Source: Earliella scabrosa
Taxonomy: Eukaryota; Basidiomycota; Agaricomycetes; Polyporales; Polyporaceae
NCBI GenBank assembly: GCA_022605405.1
Contig: JABYQQ010000005.1
Span: 744,001 to 808,000, forward strand
Direction: 5' to 3'
DNA length: 64,000 bases
In this document: positions 11,366 to 23,283 of the stretch, one piece after another
How the letters are laid out: the number at the start of each line of letters is the position of its first letter
Numbering within the stretch: the stretch's first letter is position 1
Translations under genes and position numbers: made by a program
The notes under the pieces: model-generated
What the model saw: only the letters and a program-made list of their open reading frames with translations
The model's database searches: none
What the model was told of the DNA's origin: nothing

Positions 11366-13188
11366 ATGCTCAGACGCGCCTGGAAACCCGTCCTGGGTGC
11401 CTCTGTCCTTGTCGGTACTCCCGCCTACCTCTACTATCGTAATTACCGCAAGCCGACCCTCGAAACGTTTGACGTTGCCGTGAAGGCAGTAGGCCCAGAC
11501 GGTAAACGCCAGATGGTCACCCGCAGTATCCCACTTCTCAGCAAGGACGAGGTCGACAGACGCATTCGCGAGCACGCATCCTCCAAGAGCGTCACCCGTC
11601 ATGGCGGTGTCGTCTGGAAGTCGACCACGGCGTACTTCTCGTCCAATGACCCCATCGAAGACGCGAACGGGAACCTGCTCATTGAGCGAGACGCGTCGGA
11701 TGACTCACCACCGGGAGACTACCTCTTCTTCGCTGTCATGGACGGCCACGGCGGACCTCACACTTCCCGCGTCCTGGCAGACATACTCATCCCTACCGTA
11801 GCAATGGAGCTGGCTATGCGCGTTAATGACCCCAAAGCCAATCTCAATGACGCTGGTCTCATTAACAAGGCAAAGTCCCTCATTTGGTCGGGCTCGAGTT
11901 CTGCGCCGTACGACGCGAACCCGGCGAATGTCGCTAGCGCAATCGAATCTGCGTTCACTAGACTCGACAACCAGATTGTCAATGCCCCACTTGAGATCCT
12001 GTACCTCGCTGTAGACCAGGAGGCACTGAAGAAGAAGCTCATCCCGGACCTCTCACAGCACCCTCTGGCGACGTCCAGCATCCGTACCGCAATGTCCGGT
12101 GAGTACTCAGTATATGCGCCGCTGTAAATTGTTACCCATGCTATGTAGGCAGTTGCGCTTTGCTAGCGATGTTCGACACCTCCAATCGCAACCTGTACGT
12201 CGCATGCACCGGAGACAGCCGTGCTGTTGCCGGTGTGTACGAAGAGACTCAAGACGGTCAAGGTGTCTGGCGTGTGGAGGTCCTCACGGAGGACCAAACC
12301 GGTCGCAATCCAAACGAGCTGAAGAGGTTCGCCCGCTTGCATTCCTCGCACATATACGCTCACAGGTCGCACAGGATACAATCGGAACACCCTCCAGACG
12401 AGGCAGCAACAGTGGTCCGCAATGGCCGCATACTCGGCGGCCTCGAGCCCAGCCGTGCATTCGGCGACTCACGCTACAAGTGGCCTCGCGAGGTCCAGGA
12501 AGTGTGAGCGTCATTGTCCTCCCCTCTCATCTCACTGGATGCATCAGCACTCACCCCCAACTCCAACTACCATAGACTCAACAAAGCGTTCATGGAGCCC
12601 AAAGGGGAAGCCCTCCGCCCCGCCCCTCCAACACTCAAGACCCCGCCGTACGTGACCGCAAAGCCCGTCGTAACTCACCGCCCGCTCTCCTTCCTCCCGC
12701 TCCCTCCCCCAGACGCGCCTCAGCCCAAGTCCGCGCTGCGCTTTCTCGTGCTGGCCACGGACGGCCTCTGGGACGAGCTTTCAAACGAGGAGGTCGTCGC
12801 GCTCGTCGGCGGGCACCTCGCCGGCCTGCGCGGCACGATCCCCAAGGCGGAGCTGCCCCGCCTCGTGCGCACATCCACGTCCACGGGCGCGCAGGGCGTC
12901 GAGGGCAAGGACAAGGACGTGAAGGCCCGCCGCGAGAGGCAGGAAGGCGCGTGGGCGTTCGAGGACGACAACCTGAGCGCGCACCTCATCCGGAACGCAC
13001 TGGGCGGCGGGGACGTCGTCCACCTGCGCAAGCTCGCGAGCATCCCTCCACCGCACTCGAGGCGCTTCCGCGACGACATCACCGTCACCGTCGTCTGGTG
13101 GGAGGACGGCCGGGAGAGCCATGCGCGGACTGAGCAGGTCGCTATCCCCAGCACAGAGCAGCAGCAGCAGGCGAAGGCAAAATTATGA
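11366..13188 (+). CDS. PP2C-family phosphatase, mitochondrial (PDP/Ptc5-like)
   Basis: Metal-dependent Ser/Thr phosphatase of the PPM/PP2C family, closest in layout to pyruvate dehydrogenase phosphatase and yeast Ptc5. Four exons (11366-12098, 12149-12326, 12375-12503, 12576-13188) give 550 residues. The N-terminus (MLRRAWKP, then a short hydrophobic segment to about 25) suggests mitochondrial targeting. PP2C signatures appear in order: VMDGHGG (about 125), ACTGDSRAV, GRILGGLEPSRAFGD, LVLATDGLWDEL (about 407) and RDDITVTVVWW (about 512); the metal-binding aspartates are present. The 48-nt third intron is a multiple of three and lacks stops, so it could be missed; it is called because splicing restores the family's NPNELKRIQSEHP segment. 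A degraded copy of its 3' end lies at 14306-14522. Confidence 0.92.
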
Positions 13189-13295
13189 TGGGGTGTGTGT
13201 AGTGTACATACTCACGATGATTCACGAGGTTCTCTGGACCATAGCTAATGGACATCCGGCGCGTGTCTCGTCAGTGGGTGCTGTGTATAGGGATT

Positions 13296-13681
13296 TGACC
13301 ACATACCTCCCTCCGACTAGTACCGCCGTGACTCCGCGGCTCAAGGTCGTCTTTCGGCGTTCTTTCTGGTGCAATCGGAGGTCGTGTAGTGGGCGGCGTT
13401 GTAGTCATCGTGGCTGCCGCGCTCTGGCTCCTCTTCCGGCGGCGAAGGTCGAACAGCCAGCCGTACTTCCACGCGTCGTTTGCCAAAACAGCTGATGATC
13501 TCGAACAACTTGACCAGGGTTCGATGCTCTCTCCGTCCCTTCCTCTCTCGACCACGACCTGACCTCAGCTGAACTCGAGCCTAAGCTCTGTGCTCGGCTC
13601 TGACTAGACTGGGCTCTCCGCGCACAGTGCGCCCTTCGCACTGGTTCCACCCACCGCCGGAGGCACCCGTCAGCGACTACT
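13296..13681 (+). pseudogene. Decayed fragment of a membrane-protein gene like paralogue A
   Basis: This stretch resembles 6268-6755 of the membrane-protein gene at 5760-7033: the end of the ectodomain linker, the Gly/Val transmembrane helix, the RRR stop-transfer with SNSQPYFHAS-like tail, and further tail pieces up to GGTRQRLL-type sequence. It has small deletions, loss of parts of the tail and frame breaks (in-frame TGA after the CTCGACCACGACC segment). No start or ectodomain is present. It begins within a few bases of where the phosphatase 3' homology to 14522 ends. Confidence 0.75.
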
Positions 13682-13793
13682 ACACATGCGATCCACGAAG
13701 CCAGTACGGTGTGTAATTGTTACATCGGTGTCTGTAGATATATAGTGGCTCACTCCTGTTCCAGCTTCGACCGTACACTGTTTTCTCAGCTCG

Positions 13794-14170
13794 TGCCTCC
13801 TATCCCAGGCCGCCGCAAAGTCCTTTACGGCTGCAAGATCACGGATGCCGACATCGAACGATACCTCAAGGAGGAAGGTATCGAAAACGTACCCACAGAC
13901 GTAGCGTCGCGTCGACGCTACAAGGTTGCCCTCGTCTGGCACATTGCCATTGACCTAGACATAGCCCTCATGACGCAGTTCCACAGGGCCACCCCAGGGC
14001 CCAGGGAGGGAGGACCAGGAGCCTGATCAGGACATGGTCTATTGGTCGTTCGAAGTACCCAGCGGAAGGTCTGCCCTGGCAAGAGTTCCGTCTTTGGAGG
14101 TAGTGAAGGCCTTCATGAGTAAGCTGCACATGCATGATGTTGGAGGCAGCGTGGCATTGAGGGCGGTGCG
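13794..14170 (+). pseudogene. Unidentified coding remnant or small gene
   Basis: A plus-strand frame encodes a protein-like stretch (GRRKVLYGCKITDADIERYL, then KEEGIENVP). It stops at about 14026, while a second frame continues with a plausible hydrophilic sequence (WSFEVPSGRSALARVPSLEV, then VKAFMSKLHMHDVG) to a GTGCGT donor at about 14166. The pieces look like one small protein split by a frameshift or an unrecognised intron. I do not recognise the family. It sits between two clear pseudogene pieces, so decay is the simplest reading, but a living small gene is possible. Confidence 0.4.
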
Positions 14171-14305
14171 TCGTCTTCTCTCACCATTCTTCTATTCTCA
14201 TTGACTCACTTTTGCAGCAGCCTGCGTATCAGCTCGGACACAACAGTCTGAAAGACAGCACCCTCTCCAGAACCCGAGCCCGCCGCAGAAAAATCTCACA
14301 CATAC

Positions 14306-14522
14306 GCAAGCTCGCGAGCATTTCTTCGCCCCACTCAAGGCGCTGCCGCGACGACATCATTGTCACCATCGTCTGGTGGGACGCCCAGGACGGAGCAGAT
14401 TGCTATCCCGGAACAGCAGGCGAAGGCAGAATTATGATAGGGTGTGTCTAGTGTACATAGTTATCATAAATTCACGAGACATCCGGGACGCGTCTCGTCA
14501 GTGGGTGCTGTGTATGGGGATT
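14306..14522 (+). pseudogene. Degenerate duplicate of the PP2C gene 3' end
   Basis: Sequence matches 13025-13291: the RKLASI, SPHSRR and RDDIIVT codons, the WW pair, the GAAGGCAGAATTATGATAGG stop region, and 3' flank up to GTGGGTGCTGTGTATGGGGATT. Relative to the parent it has substitutions, a deletion after the WW codons, and no upstream catalytic parts, so it cannot encode a phosphatase. An upstream AG at about 14219 could splice it to the remnant at 13794, giving a chimera; that is speculative. Confidence 0.8.
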
Positions 14523-14726
14523 GCAGTGGGTGCGGGAGTCTGTCTCTACTAGATCAGAGTGATGATGCGGTGTAGTTGTAGGTGTATGGATGGGGGGGAC
14601 GGGACGGGACGAGAAGGGTGGATGGTCAATGCACGAGAACGATGTGATACAACACGAAGCCGATGCCATATGTACTATACAGAGTCCAGTCTCTCTACCT
14701 ACCTCTCGACTGCTAGGGGACCGCCT

Positions 14727-17078
14727 CTACATTATCATATGCCTCTTGCGATTACCGCCAGTACGAACAACGCCAGGTGACCCCGTGGAATCCCGACGCT
14801 GCTTTAGGTTGTTGCTACCCTTCAGCTTGCTGTACGGGTTCACGCCCGCGACCGAAAACCGCCGCTCCTTGGAAGGCGGCGATAGCCTCGTCTTGGCCCA
14901 CCGGGACGTATCCTCCTCGTCTCCATCCGGTGTCTTCCGCTTCTTGTCCTTCTGCTTGGGAGCAGGTGGGCCGTAGAACGACGATGGAGGTATACCGGAT
15001 GTTCCGAAGGAGGATGAGGAAGCGGAGGGTGCGGATGTGGAGGATGCTGAGGTGGAAGGCGGTGGGGGAGGTTCGGTTGAAGATGATGATGAAGAGGCAG
15101 CAGGGGCGGGGCTCGCTGGTCGAGCGGGAGATGACTGGGAAGCCTCGGCAGGTTGAGAGGGAGAGGTCTCAGACGAAGCTGAGTCCTGCTTGTCCTCTGG
15201 CGTAACAGCCTTCTCATCTTTCTCAACCTTCTCGCCCACGTCGTCATCCTCGTCATCGTCATCATCCTTGTATTCTGCGAGCTCCAGGAGAGCACCCTTC
15301 GCTGGTGATGACGTTGCCGCAGCGATCTTCTTCTTCAGTGCTTCCGCCTGTGGATCGGTCTTGGGAGTGTCCTTCGCAGGCGTCTGAGGGGAGACGGTTG
15401 GAAGCAGGGGCCCGATGAAACGCTTCGGGGTCTTGGCTGGGGATGGCCTATCGCCCTCGTCGTCACTCTCTATGATCTTCCGCTTCTTCATGTTCGCGAC
15501 CAGGCCCGTCTTTCCTGGGGGACGACTCGGCGTCGATGTGGGGGCGTTCAGCGCAGCCTCGAGAGCCTGACCCTTCTCCCGGATGTAGAAGAGGATGTAC
15601 GCGTTCTTCATACTGGTTGGGGCGCTTCCGTGTCGCATGACGGAGTCGTCGTTCATCTCGAACCACTGCCCGTTTGCAGCCTTGACGTGGGCGTAGTAGT
15701 GGCCCGAGTTAGGTCCACCGCCAGCGTGCGATATAACGCCGTATAACGAGTATGTTGGTCCAAACTCGCCTTCGCTCATGCAAGGTTGGAGACTGATCTG
15801 CTCGTCGTAACGCACGGGATGACCGATCTTGCGCCCCATAGGAGAGAAGCGCTTCAGGTGTATCGTCAAGACAAGCGGTGCCTGCTGCACTGTGAACTGC
15901 TTGTCCGCGTTCACGGCCTTCTTGCATCTAACCGCCGCGTCAACATCGCTTTCCCCAACATGAAACCAATGACACCCACTTCTCGCACTTGTACTTGTCT
16001 GCTCCCCGAAGATGGTCCACCGCTACGAACTTGCGCAACGCGTCTCGCAAGGATGCTACTCCTGCGATGTCGACGCTGAGGTCCAGCATGCGGTCAAACG
16101 TATCGCTATTGTGGCCGCAAGCGAGACACTTCACGCGGGAGCGAAGAAGGCCACCAAATATCGTGTACACCCAGGAAGTCTCCGCCAATTTGGGATCGAG
16201 CTTCCTGTGGCAGTGTTCAAGAGATGGCGGGGACGTGCGATGGAGGACCAACTCACTGTGGGTAACCTGCGAGTATAGATCGTTGGAGTGCGTCCACAAG
16301 ATAGCGAAGGAATTCATGTGAATCTTCTTGCCGCCCTCTCCGCATGTGTTTGGCGATCACTACCAGGATATGAGGGTCGAGCGCGCACGAAAGGTGGTTT
16401 ACGGAACGCACCTTGTAGCTTCGTGATGACTTGGTAGGGCGTAATGGCATGGTGGGACTTTGAGTAGGCTTCCATCATGACTGAACGAAGTGCACAGATC
16501 ATGCAGTAGGTGTTTTTCGGCGAATGGTCTAGGAAGCAGATCAGACGGGCCGACGACACGAATGGAGAGAAACTACTCACTATCATCCTTTGGAGAGTGC
16601 TTCAAGAGAACGTGTATGAGGGGAGTGGTATGAAGCAAGCACTGCAGAGCGCTGTTGAGGAAGCAGGTGTTGCCTGTGTTGTTGAGGCCGCAGCCAACGG
16701 TAACATTGCTAGGCCAGTGTGTATCAATGGGACCCGTATAGAGGGATTTGGCAGGCGTTGTAGCAACTTGTGCAGCCTTCAAGGACTTCACAGGCGAGGC
16801 CAATGGGGGTTTCTTCGACTCTCGAGACTGCTGGACGCGTTAATGGACGGATAACGCGCTCGTCACGGATAACTCACATCTGCCACTGCCGCCGCCTTGG
16901 GAGACTCGTTGATCGGCTGGTACTTTCCCTCCGCTACAGCCAAGACTCCAGACGAGGAACCTTCAACGAACTCGACCGGGGGAGGCAAGAGCTTGTTGAA
17001 AGCCTCGAGATCTTTCGCGGGCCGGTAGGAAGTGTCGTCGGTGAATCGGGGAGAAGGCAAAAGCGGCAAAGCGAGCAT
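14727..17078 (-). CDS. Ubiquitin carboxyl-terminal hydrolase, USP36/42-like
   Basis: Cysteine deubiquitinase of the USP (C19) family. Six exons (17078-16878, 16830-16581, 16528-16412, 16359-16257, 16204-15980, 15927-14727) give 698 residues. The Cys box [18 protein letters not shown] is at about 115-132. [19 protein letters not shown] is the QED region. The zinc ribbon is represented by CLACGH and YKCEKC, and VLTIHLKRF and the His box [10 protein letters not shown] (about 373) follow. The arrangement and the [14 protein letters not shown] wording fit the USP36/USP42 and fungal Ubp16 group, which acts in the nucleolus and nucleus. The C-terminal 330 residues are disordered, with an acidic Asp run and Ser/Pro-rich and basic segments that suggest nuclear localisation. 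The start ATG heads exon 1 and is in phase with all junctions. Confidence 0.92.
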
Positions 17079-17729
17079 TTTACAGCGAGCAGTGTGGGGA
17101 ATGGAGGACCAGAGAGCCCGCGGAGCACAAGCGCGCAGCAGAGAGGCGGCGCGGAGGAAAGACGTTGGGAGAAAGCGGCGGGGGCGGGCGGGAGATGGTC
17201 AAAGGAGCATTGGCGGAGGGGGATATGCGGGAACTCTTCTCGTACGCCAAACAAGATGTCCATCAGCCACAGTGGCTCTGTTGCCCTCTGTTTGCACATC
17301 ACGTGCGCGCGTCTTCACGCGTCTGTTCGGGCGCCTGTGAGGTTTGAGTGCATTCAACTTTTGTGCTCGACCGCGCAACGACCGCGCCGTATTTCTAACG
17401 TGGCCATACAGACGTTGAACATCATCCGTGAGTGGTCCCAGGGTCAGCCATATCACAACATACGCCCAGGGGTTGGCGCAGACTTCAAGATCGTCAACAC
17501 CGTGATACTGGATTGCCATGCAGTATGTAAAAGTACAGCGTAAGACCAGCGATACAGGAGGGGTGAGTGCATGCGTAATACTACATCAGAGAACAGCAAA
17601 TATACAGATAAAGACCAAGACGGGGCGTGGAGATACTACACGTGCGTGCGGGAATCAAGCGCACAAGTCCGAACGAACAAACGATCAAAGGTTACGCAGG
17701 CGGGAAGAGTCCTCGTGAGTGGCGTGGCT
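17079..17729. other. Spacer between two minus-strand genes
   Basis: Upstream region of the deubiquitinase gene and 3' flank of the zinc-finger gene. No gene or repeat was recognised; long plus-strand frames here are unsupported. Confidence 0.4.
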
Positions 17730-19303
17730 CTAGTGCGTCGCAGACCATGCGGTATCCAGCGCATGGGACGACCGACTAAGCTGCGAAATCGGGGTCATGT
17801 ACGTAGGCTGCCACCCGACCTGGAGTGCCGAGTTCCGGAAGCCTGAAGGTGCGTGTGAGAGCGTCATGTTGGAGTCGTAGGTAAATGATGATTCGTATCC
17901 AGAGTAACCAGCGAGCTGGGGGTCGATGCAGTCCTTCACCCATCCTTGCGGCTGCGACGGCACAAACTCTATCATAGGGCTACGTGTCAGTCGATGCATA
18001 CGTATACGAGGATTTGTGACGTACGAGTCTGTGTCGCCGGGTCGTAGGCAGAGTATTGCGGCACGGGCGAGAGCCCTTGGATGCCGAAATCCACCTGCGT
18101 GGTACCGCAAGCGGTTCCAAACTCGACACCGAGGACTGGTCAAGACTGTCAGCGAAGGGTTCGAAGGAATGGGAAGACGTGCACTAACGGTTGCCATGCG
18201 CTGAGGGAGCGTAGCCCGACCGCGGCGACGACTCGAAGGGCAGGGTGTCGACGCCGATGTCGAGAGGAGAAGGAGAAGGACTGATACTCCCCGACGAGAG
18301 CTCAGGCGTCGTCAGGATGCTGTCGCTGCTCGGCGTGCGCGACAGAGGCATCGTGTAGACTAGCGTTCTGTTCATCAGCGAATGATGAGGGCGTGAGGGG
18401 TACATTCTCCTCACGTTCAGCGTTGTTCATGAGGGGATGGGTCGACGAGGCAGGAGAGTCTGCAGATGGGTGGACGTGGCGCGCACCACGGCCACGTCCG
18501 GGCATCTTCCGTCGCATCTCGAGTCCCTGCATGCCTTCCTGGGTGAACTGTGGCAAGACCGCAAGATGATCCACAGGCGTGTTGATGGGCAACTTGTACT
18601 CCTCGAGGTCCACATCCTTCATCTTCGGGATCCCGTGCGACTTGAGCAGGTGGTTCCTGAACTCCGTGAGGCGCTTGTTGCTACACGGACATGAGCATGC
18701 TGAGACGGAAGGAAAGCTGGTGACTTGACGTACGTGGAGTTACACCAAGGGCAGTAGTACGTTAGGCCGGTGTGCTGCTCCTTGTAGTGACGAGCACAGG
18801 AAGACTGATCACCGAAGGCTCTGGGGCAATGGGCGGCTGGGCACAAGAACGGCTTCTCGCCGGTGCTGGGATCTTAGTCAGAACATCGGTCTATAGGAAC
18901 GCTGATCTGTCCACGTACTGGACGTTCTCGTGAGTAGAGAGAGTAGCCTGCTGCGAGAAGCTCTTGTCACAGCCCGGCCAGCGGCAGTAGAAGTCCCTGA
19001 TGGGAGGTACCAGAGCGAGGTCAGCGGATGGACAGGAAGGGAGGGAGCAAAATACCCACTTGCGACCCTCGTGAACCGTCCTGAGATGACGGATCATGTC
19101 GGGCTTGCGGCTGAACGACCTGTCGCAGCCGGCAGGCCACTCACACTTGTGAGGCTTGGGCTTGGGCTACCGATCGCACCATCACGACGCTATCAGAAAG
19201 ACGCAAGAACTGTGAAGGGGGAAAGACTCACCGTCCTCCTAACCACGTTGGTCTTCACATTGACCGTCCGCGGCGTCTTCCTAAGTTGTTGCGTGAAAGC
19301 CAT
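17730..19303 (-). CDS. C2H2 zinc-finger protein with four fingers
   Basis: Probable DNA-binding transcription factor. Eight exons (19303-19232, 19166-19060, 18996-18919, 18865-18734, 18680-18415, 18359-18189, 18135-18025, 17968-17730) splice in phase to 391 residues. Fingers run from about residue 30 to 145: KCEWPAGC...HLRTVH, YCRWPGC...HENVH followed by the classical HTGEKPF linker, LCPAAHC...HYKEQH, and YCPWC...HLLKSH. Each finger is split by or next to an intron, which makes it easy to miss. The C-terminal half is disordered, with an LYTMPLSRTPSSDS Ser/Pro segment and a hydrophobic/aromatic end that may be an activation region (inference). The target genes are unknown. Confidence 0.88.
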
Positions 19304-21409
19304 GCTGAATAGATGTGGCGTAATAGTGCAAATGTCGTGCAGCAATGGGATGCGTGAGAATATGCGTGCGTGAATGTGTCGCGAGGAGGGTCGTGTAGAT
19401 GCGAGAGACCAGAGAGCTCAAGGGAGTCGGAGAAGCAGATGGTCGTAGGTAGCAAGTGAAACCGTCAAGGCCACGCCCCGCGCGGCGAATTAGCGTTAAA
19501 TAGCAGGGGAAGGGGGAGGTGGCTCAGCCGGTGGCCCACCGCTGATCTTTGTTGCCCGAAAGCAGTCTGGGGCGGAGAGAAATGCAGACATGCCCCGGTT
19601 CTTTGCAGCGCTTTATATGTACAGGGCGGACTAGCCCCAAGCCCTTGCGGAACATCGCCACGGAACAAGGCTCGTCGATCGGCGAAGGGGCGTTTGGCGA
19701 TCTCCGGGCCCGTGCATGTCGTGCGCGACGGCGTGCAAGGAGTATCGGCGGGGCTGGCTAGAATCCTGCGAAAAACAATAAAACGTCAATGGGCGCTGTC
19801 ATTGGCGAGGGCGGGCAGGCTGGAGGTCTGCCCCGAGACACTCGGAGATCGAGATCCGCTTTGAAAAACAATTGGCGCCGCTGAGTGGTAGCCTCGTGCT
19901 AGCCTTGATGGCACCTCGCTTGGACGAATCAGATGCGTTTCTGGGTCTCCAGGACGTGGGCAAGACAATAAGGGAAATTCCCACCTCTATATACTCGGTG
20001 AGTTCTTGGTGCGCGGGCAGGTTGAGCTCCGCGATTATCAGCGAGCGGCAAGATGAATATCATGGACTAGTTCAGGTCACCAACGCGTTGATTCGCGGAT
20101 AGAAGCTTCGCGGTTCAGCGGTAGGATGTCGTGCGAATGCTGACGATTCGAGGGGCCTCGGGACGGAGCCGACTCTCGTCCGATATCCCATTGTGCGACC
20201 GACATGTCAACCCCCTAGATGCTAACAAGACTGAAACCTAGGGGCGCCAACGGGATAGTCGCTCCGCCATATTACGTCTGCGCTCCTTGCAATTGTCGAC
20301 ACACCTGCCGGTATATTCGCGTCAGCAACGAGACAAGGTGGCCCGACTACGCTCGATCGATGTCCGCGGTCTTTGCAGTTTTGTGTCGGGTGTTGACATG
20401 AGCTCCGCCGCCGACACAAAACCAGACGTCGGATGGCAAGCTTGTGGTGGCGGAGCCCGAGTACGCACTGCGTAACCAGTGCTCGAGGACAGCCCGTGCC
20501 CTGGAAGACCTGAATCTCAGCCAGCCTCGACGCACCCACATCCATGCCACAAACGCAGCTTTACCTCATCTGGGCACGGTGCGTAGACGGAATGCCTAAC
20601 GCCACGATCCTTCGACTTCCTGCTCGCTTCTCGCACCCGTCTCCGTCCGCACTCATGCGCCTCGAGCTCGGGAATGTTCGCACGCTGCCATTCCAGACAT
20701 ATTCGCCGCAGCCGATTGACCTCCTCCGAGCCGGCCGCGAGTCGCGACACAGCACGCTGCCGACGTCAGCGTCGACGGCGGCCACCCCCGTCACGACGCT
20801 CTTCCTCCGAAGACGTGTTGCACCAGCGATCGACGCACCTGTCGTCCCCGTCACGGTCATGCGTCCGGGTGTGGACGGTGACTGACTCGATGGTGCTGAC
20901 AGATTTGCCACCATGTTCCCTTCGTGGTGGGATGCATCCCACAGCCGTGGCAGCGATGCCCCTCCTTCCCCCTCAAACGTCCGCTCCGAGCGCTCGAAGT
21001 CCGCGGGAATGGGCAAGACGAATGCCCTAAACTTAGGCCCAGGAACAAGGTGCTTCCAGGTCGCACGGCTGACCTGTCATTGTCGTGAGTGCACCCGACC
21101 CGGGGGAAGGCGTAGCAGGAGACGCCGATGGCGGGCGGGTGGACGGCGGGCGGGCGGTGGTTCAATGTCCTGGATGAGAGCGCTGCAGTTCTCAAACAAG
21201 TATATATGGAAGCAGACCAGAAATATGATACACACCGGATACAGACGGATGCTGTCGTAATTCAGAAGCACCGGGAACGAGAAGCAGATGGTGCACAACG
21301 TCCCTGACGTCAGACCACAGGACCAAGACCGCTCGACGTCGTACCACCGCGATATCCCATACATACTCGTACACACCCTTGGGAGCCCGTTGACTGATCG
21401 AGCACAACG
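19304..21409. other. Gene-empty tract of 2.1 kb
   Basis: Upstream region of the zinc-finger gene and 3' flank of the F-box gene. Open frames are short or lack an ATG; a minus-strand frame at 20561-21016 has no ATG and no recognisable family. No inverted or direct terminal repeats were noticed by eye. Confidence 0.4.
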
Positions 21410-22943
21410 TCAGTGTCCAAGACCGGGGCCGTTGATCATGTTCGTGAGCTCCAGCCATGGCGCGACTGCGGTAAGATCTGCCCAGCTCAGCGATGCGTAC
21501 TGATTTCTGCCCGGGCCGACGACGAGATCGAGATCTTGGAGAGGAACCCGCCCCTCTTCCTCTACATAGTCTTTGGTCTGTGGCCCGACTAATTGAGCCG
21601 TGATGCTGAAGAACCAGCGCGTCAAGTGACATTCCTCTCCTACCAGCGATGGTGGTTACGTACAGCATAGGGCCGATCCACTGCCGGTCGTTCTCTTCCA
21701 TTTCTTCGTTTCCAAGCCAGCGTTTGTCTCCTCCTCCAGGTGTATAAAATGGATAGTTTGCGTGGCCATCAGAGGGCAAAGGATGCGTTAGTTGACGATA
21801 AGTATCTCGCAAGTTTACCGCTAGTGGCACGTCCGTAAACGTCAACGAATCGCAAGGAAGAAAGGGATGAGTGTCACACCTAGAGCAGGCCTTTCTGGAG
21901 GGGAAACGGGAACTATGTAGGATTCCTCGCTACCTTCGGAAATGCTCCTTGCTGAGGAAGATGTGTGTAGGTCTTCGTCCGCTCCTTTGGTCATGCCGGG
22001 AGGATGGAGGAAGCTTCGCGCATTCGGATTGACAGAGAACGAAGAACGCGGTTTGCTCAAAACACCGAAGGCTATGATACGGACATCGCGGAATTCCACG
22101 ACGAGCTGAAACTCTGTCAGTGTCGCGCAGGAAAGTGCCTAGGACGAGTTTACTGACTCGAATATGGGTAGGCAAATGCGCGAGGTTGTTTTGCAGCCTG
22201 CGTATCATGAGAATACGATCATTCATAAGAGTCCTAGTGAATGCTCACTTGACCTCATGAAATACTGTCAAGGGGTTGTAATTGCGAGAGAAACCTTCAA
22301 GCAGATTGGCACTGCCGTTGCGATTGAGTATGATGTATCTACACCAATAGTTAGAAGTCGCCAAGAAGTCGCCATAGAACCATATGACCGTCGCCATCAC
22401 GCACTTTGTCCAACTTTCATCAGCCGTGCACGAGGAATGGCTCCGGTGCCAAAGACGATGCAGGATCCTAAGGAGAACGAACGCACGAGGCAATCAGAAG
22501 TCTGTATAAATACAGACGAATAGGACAAAGGAGAGACAAGCCCAGGCTCACTTCAGGAACGCAGCCTTCCAGGTGGACGTCTTCCACTTCGACCACCCGG
22601 GCAGGAACCGTCGCCGGAAGCACTCTTCCCATTCCGCCTCCTTGAGGTTCGGCAGCGTCATCTCGAGCAGCAGATACTCGGCCTTGCCCAGGCTCAGGAT
22701 CTCCACCCAGTTCTGCCGCGGCACCGTCTGGCGGACGCTGAGATGCTTCAGCGCAGGCTCATATTGCCCGTCCGGGCTTCGCAAGGTGCGCAGGATCGGC
22801 CGGCGCCATGGGTTCAGAGAGGTGTCCGACGCGATTGTTCTGAGACGGCGGGTGAGGTACGAGACCGTAATCAAGGACGCTATGTCGAGTTCGCCGAGCA
22901 CGTCCGCGATGAGTTCGACTGGGAGAGACTCGAAGGCCGACAT
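21410..22943 (-). CDS. F-box domain protein
   Basis: Likely substrate-recognition subunit of an SCF ubiquitin ligase. Seven exons (22943-22552, 22467-22405, 22338-22249, 22197-22154, 22113-21880, 21820-21664, 21605-21410) give 391 residues with all phases consistent. The N-terminus, MSAFESLPVELIADVLGELD followed by IASLITVSYLTRRLR, is a typical F-box. Exon 1 alone would read as a 131-residue protein stopping in the first intron. Later exons carry family-like pieces: WHRSHSSCTADESW, YIILNRNGSANLLEGFSR, LVVEFRDVRIIAFGVLS, HANYPFYTPGG, WIGPML/ITAQLVGPQ and the C-terminal APWLELTNMINGPGLGH. These resemble a polypore-specific F-box family from memory; the substrate is unknown. The last intron (21606-21663) restores the frame after GPML. 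Confidence 0.85.
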
Positions 22944-23283
22944 GTAGGCAGGTTGTCAAGGCTCAAGCCGTTCTGTTGCTCAGCCAGAAATAAGTACCAC
23001 TCTAAACACCGAGACGCCCGCTGACCGAGGACCGCGATCCTGGGGCGTGGTGGCGGTGCTACCCCTTACGCAAGCACTGCCGAATTCGGGCGGGGGTATA
23101 CACTGCCTAGCACTGCGCACTCGTCCTTCGATTTGACTCGTGTCTGTATCGCAATACACCTGGACATAACCTTCTCAAGGATACAGATAGAGAACACGAA
23201 GGCAGATTCCGGATAAATAGTGATGTGTATGCCGCGTGCCTCGTATACCAGTGCATCGAACCACCCCAAATCCACCCACAAGT
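22944..23283. other. Short spacer
   Basis: Promoter side of the F-box gene and 3' flank of the ArfGAP gene. Nothing else seen. Confidence 0.4.

Noticed and set aside
16770..17543. Plus-strand frame of 257 codons
   Set aside because: Antisense to deubiquitinase exon 1 and intergenic DNA, no motif and no splice-linked extension.
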